NCBI RefSeq assembly: GCF_012515855.1
Contig: NZ_JAAYXO010000156.1
Coordinates: 1 to 32,098 of the forward strand
Source: Gordonia sp. (in: high G+C Gram-positive bacteria)
GTDB taxonomy: Bacteria > Actinomycetota > Actinomycetes > Mycobacteriales > Mycobacteriaceae
Direction of reading: 5' to 3'
DNA length: 32,098 bases
Part shown: positions 1 through 7,862 of the stretch, one piece after another
Layout: each line of letters starts with the position of its first letter
How positions within the stretch are numbered: position 1 is the first letter of the stretch
Notes under the pieces: generated by a model
Seen by the model: the letters and a program-made list of their open reading frames with translations, nothing else
What the model was told of the DNA's origin: nothing
The model's database searches: none
Program-made: the position numbers and the translations under genes

Positions 1-249
1 GTCCCGGCGGGCCGACCCGCCCCGTACCTGATCTTCCGGGCGATGGAACGCTGCGGTGTCACAGCGGTCGGCGACGTCCTCGCAGCGGGCGACACCGCTG
101 TCGACGTGCAGGCCGCGAACAATGCCGGAGCGCTGTCGATCGGCGTGCTGACCGGGCAGACGCCCGGTGCCACGCTGAAGGAGAACTCCGCCGATCATGT
201 GCTGGCCTCGGTCGCCGAGATTCCGCGCATCCCCGGCGTACTGGCGTAG
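1..249 (+). CDS. Phosphonatase-like HAD hydrolase, C-terminal fragment
   Basis: Frame 1 is open from the first base to a TAG at 247-249, giving 82 residues. The N-terminus lies outside the window. The visible part begins with GRPAPYLIFRAMERCGV and contains AAGDTAVDVQAANNAGA, which matches HAD motif IV (GDTxxD), where the Asp residues help bind Mg2+. The GRPAPYLIF lead-in is typical of the phosphonatase-like (PhnX-like) subgroup, whose Lys/Arg-containing motif III lies just upstream of it. The nucleophile Asp motif and the cap domain cannot be seen, so the substrate is unknown and phosphonoacetaldehyde hydrolysis should not be assumed. The gene is closed by the hairpin at 252-296 and converges on the ClC gene. 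Confidence 0.8.
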   Translation, partial: VPAGRPAPYLIFRAMERCGVTAVGDVLAAGDTAVDVQAANNAGALSIGVLTGQTPGATLKENSADHVLASVAEIPRIPGVLA

Positions 250-251
250 AA

Positions 252-296
252 CAAGCCTGTGGGCTTGATGCGATCCGTATCAAGCCCATAGGCTTG
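252..296. terminator. Bidirectional hairpin between convergent genes
   Basis: An 18-bp inverted repeat has arms at 252-269 and 279-296 and a 9-nt loop. It is perfect except for one position, 260 opposite 288, which forms a wobble pair in one of the two RNA orientations. It fills the 60-nt gap between the stop of the HAD gene (249) and the stop of the ClC gene (310). No long T-run follows, which is usual for actinobacterial terminators. The position between two convergent stops supports termination in both directions. Confidence 0.75.
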
Positions 297-309
297 ATGG
301 TTCGGGGCG

Positions 310-1686
310 CTACGCGCGCTTTCTCGGGTCGAGCGCGTAGCCCTCCAGCATCCGTTGGCGCAACGAGTCGTATACGGGCTCCGAGCCCGCGAGGGAGGCC
401 GTCGTGACCGCGGCCACCGCGGCGAGAATCATCGGAATCGTCAGCGCCGTGACCGCAGTCATCTCCATCACCAGCACGATTGCGGTGAGCGGCACGCGAA
501 CCACCGAGGCGAACAGGGTGCTCATACCGACGATGATCAGCGCGGGTGTCAGGCTGGCGCCGTAGGAGTCGTCGACCAACTCCACCAACCGTCCGCCGAC
601 CACCCCGCAGAGGGCGCCCAGGGCCAGCATCGGGGCGAACAAACCGCCCGGGGCACCGGTGCCGTACGACAGCGGGCCGGTCACCAGGCGCAGCGCGAGG
701 AACCCGAGCAGCGTCCACAGCGCCAGCCGCTGGCCGTCGAGCAGATTCTGCGCGACCACGTCGCCGCCGCCGACCGAGTTCGGGATCGTCAGCGACAGGA
801 TGCCGATCACCGTGCCGACGGCCGCACCGATCACCATCGGAGAGACCGGGATCCGGCCGAAGAGGTCAATGAACCAGGTCACCAGGCGGCTGTAGACGAC
901 GCCGATCCCGCCGACCACGATGCCGAAGACCAGAAACACCCACAGGCGGTCGGGCGCCGGGTTGTCGATGCCGCCGACGCTGAAGTCCGGCTTGTCGCCC
1001 AGGATCAGCCTGCTGCAGACCACGGCGGCCGCGACCGCGGCCAACGTCCACACCGCGTATCGCAGTCGGATCTGCTTGGCGACTTCCTCGAAGGTGAACA
1101 GCGCCCCGCCGATCGGTGCGTTGAACGCGACGGCCAGGCCTGCGCCGGCCATCGACGTCTGCAGCACCCGGACCTCATCGGAGGTCGCCCGGACCAGGCG
1201 CCCCGCAGCGGCACCGATCGCCGCACCCATGTGGACAGTCGGCCCCTCGCGTCCGAGCACCATCCCGCCGAGGCCCATGCTCAGCAGGCCGCCGACGAAT
1301 CGGGCCGGGATCACGGTCCACGGCGCCGCCCGATCCTGGCGCTGTTGAACCGCCTCCACCTGCTGAATACCGCTGCCACCTGCCGTCGGCACACGCTGCA
1401 CGATCCAGACCGCTGCCACCGCGCACCCGGCCGACAGGGCGAGGACCGCGACGACACCGAGCACACCGTTGGCGTGCGACCACTCGACCACATCGGCTCG
1501 GAGGCCTTCGGTCCAGATCAACATCCAGCGGAACGCGCCGCCGACCAGCCCCGTCAGGGCTCCGGCCGCCAGTGCGACGAGCCCGAGGACCACCAGGACG
1601 CGGGTTCCCGGGAAGTCTGAGTCCTCCGCGGCGACGGCGTCGTCGCCGTCCGACGCGCGGGAGTCCTCCTGTTCGTCTGGATTCAC
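310..1686 (-). CDS. ClC-family chloride channel / H+-Cl- antiporter
   Basis: This is an integral membrane protein that moves chloride, possibly in exchange for protons. The ClC selectivity-filter signatures are present in order: GSGIQQVEAV (family GSGIP), GREGPTVHMGA (GREGP, containing the gating glutamate), and GAPGGLFAPMLALGA (GxFxP). About ten or more hydrophobic segments lie between them. There is no C-terminal CBS pair. I chose GTG at 1684-1686 (458 aa, start VNPDEQED); a longer reading frame to 1821 would run through the tRNA terminator hairpin and encodes an un-ClC-like polar leader. An acidic, soluble stretch of about 30 residues precedes the first membrane segment. A retained gating glutamate favours an antiporter or a gated channel, but transport mode cannot be decided from sequence alone. 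The gene ends against the bidirectional hairpin at 252-296. Confidence 0.88.
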   Translation of the reverse strand: MNPDEQEDSRASDGDDAVAAEDSDFPGTRVLVVLGLVALAAGALTGLVGGAFRWMLIWTEGLRADVVEWSHANGVLGVVAVLALSAGCAVAAVWIVQRVPTAGGSGIQQVEAVQQRQDRAAPWTVIPARFVGGLLSMGLGGMVLGREGPTVHMGAAIGAAAGRLVRATSDEVRVLQTSMAGAGLAVAFNAPIGGALFTFEEVAKQIRLRYAVWTLAAVAAAVVCSRLILGDKPDFSVGGIDNPAPDRLWVFLVFGIVVGGIGVVYSRLVTWFIDLFGRIPVSPMVIGAAVGTVIGILSLTIPNSVGGGDVVAQNLLDGQRLALWTLLGFLALRLVTGPLSYGTGAPGGLFAPMLALGALCGVVGGRLVELVDDSYGASLTPALIIVGMSTLFASVVRVPLTAIVLVMEMTAVTALTIPMILAAVAAVTTASLAGSEPVYDSLRQRMLEGYALDPRKRA

Positions 1687-1778
1687 GGAGTCGACCCTAT
1701 CCGTCCGATCGATCGTCGGGGGCGAGGGCTCACCGATGACGAAGCAAACCGTGGAACCGAAAGAGTGGCCGTGAACGA

Positions 1779-1816
1779 CCGGAGCCCTCCATCGATTTCT
1801 CGATGAAGGGCTCCGG
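1779..1816 (-). terminator. Terminator of tRNA-Leu
   Basis: Read on the minus strand, this is a 17-bp stem (arms 1800-1816 and 1779-1795) with a GAAA loop. One position forms a U-G pair in the minus-strand RNA. It begins 8 nt after the 3' end of the tRNA, as expected for its terminator. No strong T-run follows. It also separates the tRNA from the ClC gene downstream. Confidence 0.75.
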
Positions 1817-1823
1817 TTCACTG

Positions 1824-1909
1824 TGTCCGAGGGGGGACTTGAACCCCCACGTCCGTTAATAGGACACTAGCACCTCAAGCTAGCGCGTCTGCCATTCCGC
1901 CACTCGGAC
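1824..1909 (-). tRNA. tRNA-Leu (anticodon GAG)
   Basis: The minus strand folds as a class II tRNA of about 86 nt. The acceptor stem is GTCCGAG/CTCGGAC with discriminator A. The D-arm is GGCGGAATGGCAGAC. The anticodon stem CTAGC/GCTAG encloses the loop TTGAGGT, so the anticodon is GAG, reading CUC/CUU leucine codons. A long variable arm follows, then the T-arm with GGTTCAAGTCC. CCA is not encoded and would be added after transcription. The discriminator A and the long variable arm are both leucine identity features. Confidence 0.95.
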
Positions 1910-1952
1910 TTGTTCACTTGTTTTGCCGCCCCGCATCGCTGGGCGCCGGATA

Positions 1953-1981
1953 ACCATAACCATGCTTGCGCCAGTATCCAA
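1953..1981 (-). promoter_or_regulatory. Possible promoter of tRNA-Leu
   Basis: The minus strand has TTGGAT (1976-1981) and TATGGT (1953-1958) separated by 17 nt. The -10 box lies 43 nt upstream of the mature tRNA 5' end, leaving room for a leader removed by RNase P. The match to a sigma70-type promoter is only moderate, and nothing else in the gap looks better. Confidence 0.4.
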
Positions 1982-1998
1982 AATCCCCTACGAATTGA

Positions 1999-3333
1999 GT
2001 GGTGAGAGGCTTAAGCGCGACCGATGAAGTAGTCGATCTGGTCAGTCGACTCATCCAGTTCGACACGTCGAACACCGGCGAGCCCGAGACCACCCGGGGC
2101 GAGGCCGACTGTGCCAGATGGGTTGCCGCGCAACTCGAGGACGTCGGCTACGAGACCGAGTACATCGAATCGGGCATGCCCGGACGAGGGAACGTCTTCG
2201 CCCGCCTGCCCGGACGTGACAGCACGCGCGGGGCCCTCCTGATCCACGTTCACCTCGATGTGGTGCCTGCCGAAGCCGAGGACTGGAGCGTGCACCCCTT
2301 CTCCGGGGCGGTGCGTGACGGCTATATCTGGGGACGCGGCGCCGTCGACATGAAGGACATGGCGGGCATGGTGCTGGCCCTCGCTCGCCAGTTCAAGCGC
2401 GAGGGGACCGTTCCGCCTCGCGACCTGGTATTCGCGTTCCTGGCCGATGAGGAAGCCGGCGGCAAGTGGGGCTCGCAATGGCTCGTCGACAACCGTCCCG
2501 ACCTCTTCGAGGGCATCACCGAGGCAATCGGCGAGGTCGGCGGCTTCTCGCTGACCGTCGATCGGCCCGACGGCAGCGTTCGTCGCCTGTATCTCGTCGA
2601 GACGGCCGAGAAGGGTCTGTCGTGGATGCGGCTCACCTGCGATGCGCCCGCCGGCCACGGGTCGTTCCTGGCGGCCGAGAACGCGGTCACCGAGATCGCG
2701 GGCGCCGTGGCCAGGATCGGGGCGCACAAGTTCCCGCTGGTGATGACCGACGCGGTCAGCGAGTTCTTGGCGGCACTCTCGGAGGAGACCGGCCTCGACT
2801 TCAGTCCGGAGACCCCCGACCTGGAGTCGGCGCTCTTCAAGATCGGGAACCTGGCCCGCATCATCGGCGCCACGCTCCGCGACACCGCCAATCCCACGAT
2901 GCTGTCGGCTGGCTATAAGGCCAACGTGATCCCGCAGCATGCCGAAGCGGTGGTCGACTGCCGAGTGCTCCCCGGGCGGCAGGCGGCGTTCGAGCGGACG
3001 ATCGACGAGCTCATCGGACCCAAGGTGAAGCGGGAGTGGATCACCCACCTGCCCGCGTACGAGACGACCTTCGACGGTGACCTGGTCGATGCGATGAACG
3101 ATGCGATCCTGGCGCACGACGAGCACGGCCGAACGGTGCCGTACATGCTGTCGGGCGGCACCGACGCCAAGGCCTTCGCTCGGCTGGGGATTCGCTGCTT
3201 CGGTTTCGCGCCGCTGCAGTTGCCGCCGGAGCTCGACTTCGCCGCGCTCTTCCACGGTGTGGACGAACGAGTGCCCGTAGACTCGATCCTGTTCGGTACC
3301 AGGGTTTTCGAGCACCTGCTCAACAACTGCTGA
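1999..3333 (+). CDS. M20-family metallopeptidase / amidohydrolase
   Basis: This is a cytosolic two-zinc hydrolase of 444 aa that would cleave an amide or peptide bond; the substrate is unknown. The metal-binding motifs are clear: HLD at H85/D87, the bridging Asp117 in GAVDMKD, the catalytic and ligand pair EE at 151-152 in LADEEAGG, and a later Asp/His set including AGHGSF and FHGVDE near the C-terminus. The dimerisation lid occupies roughly residues 200-340. No signal peptide is seen. Two tandem GTG codons (1999 and 2002) could start the protein; I see no strong ribosome-binding site for either. It corresponds to M. tuberculosis Rv2141c by order and similarity. The PEBP gene follows 42 nt later on the same strand and is probably cotranscribed. 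Confidence 0.88.
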   Translation: MVRGLSATDEVVDLVSRLIQFDTSNTGEPETTRGEADCARWVAAQLEDVGYETEYIESGMPGRGNVFARLPGRDSTRGALLIHVHLDVVPAEAEDWSVHPFSGAVRDGYIWGRGAVDMKDMAGMVLALARQFKREGTVPPRDLVFAFLADEEAGGKWGSQWLVDNRPDLFEGITEAIGEVGGFSLTVDRPDGSVRRLYLVETAEKGLSWMRLTCDAPAGHGSFLAAENAVTEIAGAVARIGAHKFPLVMTDAVSEFLAALSEETGLDFSPETPDLESALFKIGNLARIIGATLRDTANPTMLSAGYKANVIPQHAEAVVDCRVLPGRQAAFERTIDELIGPKVKREWITHLPAYETTFDGDLVDAMNDAILAHDEHGRTVPYMLSGGTDAKAFARLGIRCFGFAPLQLPPELDFAALFHGVDERVPVDSILFGTRVFEHLLNNC

Positions 3334-3375
3334 CGGTGGCCGACAGCGCCTCCAGAAGCATCGAAAGGACAGATT

Positions 3376-3915
3376 GTGACGACCTACGATCCTTACGGGG
3401 CCTTGCCTCCGCTCCCCGAGATCGCGGTGACCTCCACCGACTTCACCGAGGGCCAGACCCTGCCGATGCCCCAGGTGTCGGCGATCTTCGGTGCGGGCGG
3501 CGAGGACGTCTCGCCGCAGCTGAGCTGGTCGGGATTTCCGTCGGAGACCAAGAGCTTCGTCGTGACCTGCTTCGACCCCGACGCGCCGACGGGCTCGGGC
3601 TTCTGGCACTGGGCGGTGGCCGACATCCCGGCGTCGGTGACCTCGCTCGCGACGGGTGCGGGCAGCCCGGGTTCGTCGGAGATGCCCGCCGGAGCGGTCA
3701 CGCTCGGCAATGACGCCAGCCTCAAGCAGTTCGTCGGTGCGGGCCCGCCGCCCGGACACGGCCCGCACCGCTACCTGTTCGCGGTACACGCCGTCGACGT
3801 CGAATCGCTGGATCTGCCCGCCGCAGCGACGCCGGGCTTCCTCGGCTTCAACCTGTACTCGCGCGCCATTGCTCGCGGAGTGCTCACCGGAGTCTACGAG
3901 CAGCCCGCAGAGTAG
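3376..3915 (+). CDS. PEBP / YbhB-YbcL family protein
   Basis: This 179-aa protein belongs to the phosphatidylethanolamine-binding (Raf kinase inhibitor-like) family. The two anion-pocket signatures are [19 protein letters not shown] and [17 protein letters not shown]. Family members form a small beta-fold with a pocket for phosphate-bearing ligands, and bacterial roles are poorly defined. It lacks a signal peptide, so it is likely cytosolic, like the M. tuberculosis homologue Rv2140c (TB18.6). The start is GTG at 3376, supported by AAAGGA (3364-3369) with a 6-nt spacer. The stop codon TAG lies inside the first unit of a tandem repeat shared with the end of pyrD. Confidence 0.9.
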   Translation: MTTYDPYGALPPLPEIAVTSTDFTEGQTLPMPQVSAIFGAGGEDVSPQLSWSGFPSETKSFVVTCFDPDAPTGSGFWHWAVADIPASVTSLATGAGSPGSSEMPAGAVTLGNDASLKQFVGAGPPPGHGPHRYLFAVHAVDVESLDLPAAATPGFLGFNLYSRAIARGVLTGVYEQPAE

Positions 3916-3964
3916 TCAGCGCAGAGTAGTCAGCGCAGAGTAGTCAGGCGCAGAGTAGATCAGC
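3907..3964. repeat. Four-copy 14-15 nt tandem repeat at a convergent gene junction
   Basis: The unit GCAGAGTAGTCAGC occurs at 3907-3920 and 3921-3934, then in 15-nt variants at 3935-3949 (extra G) and 3950-3964 (extra A). Every unit carries TAG on the plus strand, and TGA or its neighbours on the minus strand. The first unit supplies the PEBP stop codon and the last unit supplies the pyrD stop codon. Unit lengths of 14 and 15 place the stop codons in several frames. Replication slippage is the simplest origin. Confidence 0.9.
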
Positions 3965-5060
3965 GAGTCGACGACCCGATCGCGTCGCGGATCGAGGCGA
4001 AGCCCTCGGTCCGCAGGCGCGCGGCGAGTCCCAGGTGCAACTCGCGCAGCCACACCGGGCCGCCGTAAATGAACCCGGTGTACACCTGCAGCAGGTCGGC
4101 GCCCGCGCAGATGCGCTCCCACGCCTGGTCGACGGTCTCGATGCCGCCCACGCTGATCAACGCCACCTTGCCGCCCACGCGCCCGTACAGGCGACGCAGC
4201 ACCTCGAGCGAGCGGTCGGCGACCATCGGACCCGACAGGCCGCCGGCGCCGATGGCTTCGACCTCGGCCGACGGGGTCGTGAGACCGTCGCGACGAATGG
4301 TGGTGTTGGTGGCGACGATGCCTGCCAGCCCCACCTCGACCGCCAAGTCGGCCACCGCGTCGACGTCCTCGTCCGACAGGTCGGGCGCGATCTTGACCAG
4401 CACCGGCTTGTCGACCACGTCGAGCACCGTCGCGAGAATCGGTCGCAGCGAGTCGACCGCCTGCAGATCGCGCAGGCCCGGAGTGTTGGGGGAGCTCACA
4501 TTGACCACCACGAAATCGGCGAGCGGTCCGAGCGTCTTCGCGCTGTGCCGATAATCGGCGACGGCGTCGTCGACCGGAACCACCTTGGTCTTGCCGATGT
4601 TCGCGCCGATCGGCACCCGGACCGGGCCGGGCCGCGGTGCGGCGAGCTTCGGGGCGGCGGCGTCGGCTCCGGGATTGTTGAAGCCCATGCGGTTGATCAG
4701 GGCCCGGTCGGCGGGCAGGCGGAACAGGCGAGGCGTCGGATTGCCCGGCTGCGCCTGACCGGTGATGGTGCCGATCTCGGCGAAGCCGAAGCCCATCTGG
4801 CCCCAGGAGTTGACGCTGGAGGCTGATTTGTCGAAGCCGGCGGCCAGTCCGATGGGTGCCGGGAACTCGACGCCGAACACCTCGTTCTTGAGCGCGCCGT
4901 CGTCGACGGCGAACAGTCGCGCCATCAGCGAGCGGACGCCCGGGGTCTTGCCCGAGACACTGATGACTTTCGCCAGGATCTGGTGAATGCGTTCGGGCGA
5001 GATCACGAACATCGCCTTGAGGACGATCGGGTACAGGTACCGGTTCAGGGTGCTCAGCAT
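3960..5060 (-). CDS. pyrD: Dihydroorotate dehydrogenase (quinone), class 2
   Basis: It oxidises dihydroorotate to orotate, the fourth step of pyrimidine synthesis, passing electrons through FMN to membrane quinone. The protein has 366 aa, the usual length for class 2 enzymes, and has the N-terminal membrane-associating helices (residues 1-35, [13 protein letters not shown]) that define this class. Key motifs are [10 protein letters not shown] (71-80), [10 protein letters not shown] and [11 protein letters not shown], in which Ser190 is the likely catalytic base by comparison with E. coli Ser175. [26 protein letters not shown] forms the phosphate-binding end of the FMN site. The start at 5060 is preceded by AAAGG 10 nt upstream. 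It follows the lipoprotein gene by 39 nt, and the two are probably one transcript. Confidence 0.96.
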   Translation of the reverse strand: MLSTLNRYLYPIVLKAMFVISPERIHQILAKVISVSGKTPGVRSLMARLFAVDDGALKNEVFGVEFPAPIGLAAGFDKSASSVNSWGQMGFGFAEIGTITGQAQPGNPTPRLFRLPADRALINRMGFNNPGADAAAPKLAAPRPGPVRVPIGANIGKTKVVPVDDAVADYRHSAKTLGPLADFVVVNVSSPNTPGLRDLQAVDSLRPILATVLDVVDKPVLVKIAPDLSDEDVDAVADLAVEVGLAGIVATNTTIRRDGLTTPSAEVEAIGAGGLSGPMVADRSLEVLRRLYGRVGGKVALISVGGIETVDQAWERICAGADLLQVYTGFIYGGPVWLRELHLGLAARLRTEGFASIRDAIGSSTR

Positions 5061-5099
5061 CGGTCGGTTGCCTTTGTTCAGGAGGATGATCTGGTCCGG

Positions 5100-6137
5100 T
5101 CAGGGCAGCGTGTTGGGGAACACGACCTGAAGCGAAGCGTCGCGTCCCGACGCGATGAGCAGGGTGCCTGCGGCGTCGACGTCCATCGAGGTGACCTGGG
5201 GGAGACTGGCGACGCGATGCCGCTCCTTGGCCTCACCGGTCGCGACGTCGTAGGCCGTCACGATGTTCTCCGCGGTACTCGAGACCCAGAGCAGCTTGCG
5301 CTGATTGTCGAAGGCCAGTGCATAGGGGCTGGACGGGACCGGGGCGCGCATGCGCATCATGATCGGCTGTCCGTAGAACGCGAAGACCTCGTCGGTCCGT
5401 GTGCCGGAGACCAGCACGCGACCGTACTCGTCGACCACCGCCTGGGTGGCGCCGTCGCCTGCGCGCAGTGCGGCCTTCAGTTCGCCGGTGTCGATGTCGA
5501 CCGGGACCACCGCCGACTGGGCCTGGTCCAGGACCATCACCTGACCGGCGCGCTCACCGGCGGACGCCGGTGCGACGGTGATGTCGTCGACGCGTACGAA
5601 CCCACCGATGTTGCGCTCGATCTTCCCATCGGCGTCGAGAACGAGGAGGCGGCCGCGGTCGTTGCCGACGAGGACGCGATCGTCCCCGGTGACCGCCACC
5701 GACAGCACACCGCCGAGATCGACCTGCTGCTCGGTGACCGCGCCCTGCGCGTCGATGCGGACCAGTCCGTCTCGCCCGGCGCCGACGAACCCGGCGCCCG
5801 CCGCGGTGAGCGCGCCGAGATCGGGCACGCGCACGGTGATCGGCGGGGGCGTGTCCATCGCTCCGGGGGCGACGATCAGTTGAATGCTCTTGCCGTCGGA
5901 GGCCAGGAGTGCGGTCTTGGCTCCGTCGCCGCGGCCCGCGACGACCGTGCGTGCCGGAACCGCGCCGATGACGGTGCCGGTGGGCGCCGGTCCGCCGGTC
6001 GGCGACTGCGCCGCCGTCGCCGGTGTGACAGTCGGCACATTTTCCTTGGGTCCGTCTTCGGATTGGCCGCAGGCCGTGAGGGCGGAGGCCGTGGCCACAG
6101 CCACGAGCAGGGCGGTGATTCGGGTTCGAGCGCGCAT
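5100..6137 (-). CDS. Lipoprotein with YncE/beta-propeller-like repeats (LppL-like)
   Basis: This is a 345-aa predicted lipoprotein. The signal peptide MRARTRITALLVAVATASALTAC has a basic N-region, a hydrophobic core and the lipobox LTAC, with Cys23 as the lipidated residue. A Pro/Thr/Gly-rich tether (about 24-60) follows, then a domain of repeated beta-strand blocks such as VLVGNDRGRLLVLDADGKIERNI and LLWVSSTAENIVTAYDVATG, typical of a beta-propeller on the outer face of the membrane. No catalytic motif is evident and the ligand is unknown. Position next to pyrD matches M. tuberculosis Rv2138 (LppL). I chose ATG at 6137; an in-frame ATG at 6146 would add three residues. It diverges from uppP. 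Confidence 0.8.
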   Translation of the reverse strand: MRARTRITALLVAVATASALTACGQSEDGPKENVPTVTPATAAQSPTGGPAPTGTVIGAVPARTVVAGRGDGAKTALLASDGKSIQLIVAPGAMDTPPPITVRVPDLGALTAAGAGFVGAGRDGLVRIDAQGAVTEQQVDLGGVLSVAVTGDDRVLVGNDRGRLLVLDADGKIERNIGGFVRVDDITVAPASAGERAGQVMVLDQAQSAVVPVDIDTGELKAALRAGDGATQAVVDEYGRVLVSGTRTDEVFAFYGQPIMMRMRAPVPSSPYALAFDNQRKLLWVSSTAENIVTAYDVATGEAKERHRVASLPQVTSMDVDAAGTLLIASGRDASLQVVFPNTLP

Positions 6138-6181
6138 GACAACCATCTTGCGTGATGGTCGGGTGTGACGCGCTCGATGGG

Positions 6182-6187
6182 TAGCAT
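6182..6187 (+). promoter_or_regulatory. -10 box of uppP (leaderless)
   Basis: TAGCAT is followed by exactly 7 nt and then the GTG at 6195, so transcription would begin at or next to the start codon. It supports the shorter uppP start over the reading frame beginning at 6165, which would run across the promoter. Confidence 0.6.
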
Positions 6188-6194
6188 CCTCACC

Positions 6195-7034
6195 GTGAAT
6201 GAGACCATGACGTGGCTCCAGGCAATCGTCCTCGGCGGAGTCCAAGGACTCACCGAGTTCCTCCCGATCTCGTCGTCGGGCCATATGCGGATCGTCTCGC
6301 AGATCTGGTTCGGTGAAGACGCTGGAGCGTCGTTCACCGCGGTCACGCAGCTGGGAACCGAGTTGGCGGTGTTGCTGTATTTCGCCAAGGACATCTGGCG
6401 GATCATCCTGGCCTGGTTCGCCGGCCTGCGGAACGCCGACGCCCGCGGCCTGGACTACCGCGTGGGCTGGTACGTGATTCTCGCCACCATTCCGATCGGT
6501 GTGCTCGGTTTCGTCTTCAAGGACGAGATTCGCACCATGGGCCGCAACCTGTGGCTGGTCGCGATCATGCTGATCCTCTTCTCGTTCGTGTTCGTCGCCG
6601 CCGAGCGGTACGGCACTCGATCCCGCCCGCTGGAGAAGATCACTCGACGGGACGCCATCGTGATGGGACTCGCGCAGTGCCTCGCGCTGATCCCGGGCGT
6701 CTCCCGCTCCGGCGCCACCGCCAGCGCCGGTCTGTTCCTGGGTCTGGAACGCGAAGCCGCGTTCCGGTTCTCGTTCCTGATCGCGATTCCCGCAGTGCTC
6801 GCGTCCGGACTCTTCAGCCTCAAGGACGTCTTCGAGCCCGCCGGTGAGGGCATGGCGGCCACCGGACCGCAGATCGCCGTGGCGACCTTCGTCGCCTTCG
6901 TCCTGGGATATGTCTCGATCGCCTGGCTCCTCAAGTTCGTCTCGCACCACTCGATGGTGTGGTTCGCCGGCTACCGCGTGATCCTGGGCTCGGTGGTCAT
7001 CGGTCTGCTGGCCGCGGGTGTCATCACCAGCTGA
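6195..7034 (+). CDS. uppP: Undecaprenyl-diphosphatase (BacA type)
   Basis: This membrane enzyme removes a phosphate from undecaprenyl pyrophosphate so that the lipid carrier can be reused for peptidoglycan and arabinogalactan synthesis. Overexpression in other bacteria gives bacitracin resistance. The protein has 279 aa and about eight membrane segments. The two family signatures are present: [13 protein letters not shown] (18-30), with the catalytic-region Glu21 and His30, and [11 protein letters not shown] in the middle of the protein, with the essential Arg and Ser. The GTG at 6195 is chosen because family members start near NETMTWLQA and because a -10 box sits 7 nt before it. It is divergent from the lipoprotein gene and upstream of the phosphomutase trio. 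Confidence 0.95.
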   Translation: MNETMTWLQAIVLGGVQGLTEFLPISSSGHMRIVSQIWFGEDAGASFTAVTQLGTELAVLLYFAKDIWRIILAWFAGLRNADARGLDYRVGWYVILATIPIGVLGFVFKDEIRTMGRNLWLVAIMLILFSFVFVAAERYGTRSRPLEKITRRDAIVMGLAQCLALIPGVSRSGATASAGLFLGLEREAAFRFSFLIAIPAVLASGLFSLKDVFEPAGEGMAATGPQIAVATFVAFVLGYVSIAWLLKFVSHHSMVWFAGYRVILGSVVIGLLAAGVITS

Positions 7035-7075
7035 CCGCGACCGGCTGCCCGCCGTCGCCTGCCGCATCCGATCGC

Positions 7076-7081
7076 TAGTCT
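7076..7081 (+). promoter_or_regulatory. -10 box of the phosphomutase gene (leaderless)
   Basis: TAGTCT lies exactly 7 nt before the ATG at 7089, with no ribosome-binding site between them. It suggests a leaderless transcript that may also carry the next two genes. Confidence 0.6.
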
Positions 7082-7088
7082 TGCTGCC

Positions 7089-7784
7089 ATGACCGTCATC
7101 CTGATCCGCCACGGACGCTCCACCGCGAACACCTCGGGCCTGCTGGCCGGACGGACGCCCGGCGTCGGACTCGACGACCGCGGGCGCCTCCAGGCCGACG
7201 ACCTGCCGAATCGCCTGGCAGGCGTGCTGTCGGAGTTGACCGCGGTGGTCCGGTCGCCGCTGCAGCGCTGCGCCGAGACCGTCGATCCGCTGGTCGCGCT
7301 GCGGCCAGACGTCCCGCACCTCACCGAGACGGCCCTCGAAGAGGTCGACTACGGGGAGTGGAGCAACCGGAAGATCGGCGAACTCGTCACCGAACCGCTG
7401 TGGAAGGTGGTTCAGCAGCAGCCGTCGGCCGCCGTCTTTCCCGGCGGCGAAGGCCTGCTGAACGTCTCCCGGCGCGCGACGGCAGCGATTCGCGAGCTCG
7501 ATCGCGTGCACGGCGGCGAGTCCGGAGACGGAATCTGGGTGGCATGCTCGCACGGCGACGTGATCAAGGCGGTGCTGGCCGACGCCCTCGGCATGCACCT
7601 CGACCAGTTTCAGCGCATCGTCGTCGATCCGGCGTCGTTCAGCGTGATTCATTACGGATCCGCCCGTCCGTACGTCCACACGGTGAACAACGCCGGAGTC
7701 CTGGAGATGCCGAGGCCTGCGATGAAGGCCGGGGCGACGGTCGGCGGGTCCACGGGAGAAGTCAACGCACCCGCCGCCGGGTAA
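7089..7784 (+). CDS. Histidine phosphatase-superfamily protein, MSMEG_4193-type putative phosphomutase
   Basis: The 231-aa protein has the phosphoglycerate mutase/histidine phosphatase fold. The catalytic LIRHGRST motif places Arg7 and the phospho-accepting His8 at the N-terminus. SPLQRCAET (56-64) supplies the second Arg, EVDYGEW the acidic proton donor region, and ACSHGDVIK the second catalytic His155. The C-terminal 40 residues are Gly/Ala/Pro-rich and probably disordered. Family members form a conserved actinobacterial trio with DUF3090 and a PI-kinase-like protein; that context led to the family suggestion of a phosphomutase rather than a simple phosphatase. The substrate is unknown. The next gene begins 78 nt downstream, and its promoter overlaps this gene's TAA. 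Confidence 0.87.
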   Translation: MTVILIRHGRSTANTSGLLAGRTPGVGLDDRGRLQADDLPNRLAGVLSELTAVVRSPLQRCAETVDPLVALRPDVPHLTETALEEVDYGEWSNRKIGELVTEPLWKVVQQQPSAAVFPGGEGLLNVSRRATAAIRELDRVHGGESGDGIWVACSHGDVIKAVLADALGMHLDQFQRIVVDPASFSVIHYGSARPYVHTVNNAGVLEMPRPAMKAGATVGGSTGEVNAPAAG

Positions 7785-7787
7785 CGT
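7782..7787 (+). promoter_or_regulatory. Possible -10 box upstream of the DUF3090 gene
   Basis: TAACGT overlaps the TAA stop of the preceding gene and is followed by TGAA. Transcription from here would give a leader of about 70 nt ending in the ribosome-binding site AGGAGAAAGG (7845-7854), 8 nt before the ATG at 7863. The same ten-base context (TANCGTTGAA) recurs before mpa and tatA. Confidence 0.4.
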
Positions 7788-7862
7788 TGAACCCGGCAGG
7801 CAGACGACTCACCGTCCCACCGACAATGCCGCCGTCGGCGTCGCAGGAGAAAGGTTACGGAG

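Noticed and set aside
1687-1821. Longer ClC start that gives a 503-aa protein
   Set aside because: The extension runs through the tRNA-Leu terminator hairpin (1779-1816), encodes a polar leader not typical of ClC proteins, and has no ribosome-binding site. GTG at 1684-1686 is preferred.
2011-3789. Open frame of 592 codons on the minus strand, antisense to the M20 and PEBP genes
   Set aside because: Low-complexity Arg/Gly/His-rich shadow with no motif; both sense genes are complete and recognised.
6138-7679. N-terminal extension of the lipoprotein frame across uppP and the phosphomutase gene
   Set aside because: It would put 500 unrelated residues before a clear signal peptide and lipobox (Cys23), and lies antisense to well supported genes.
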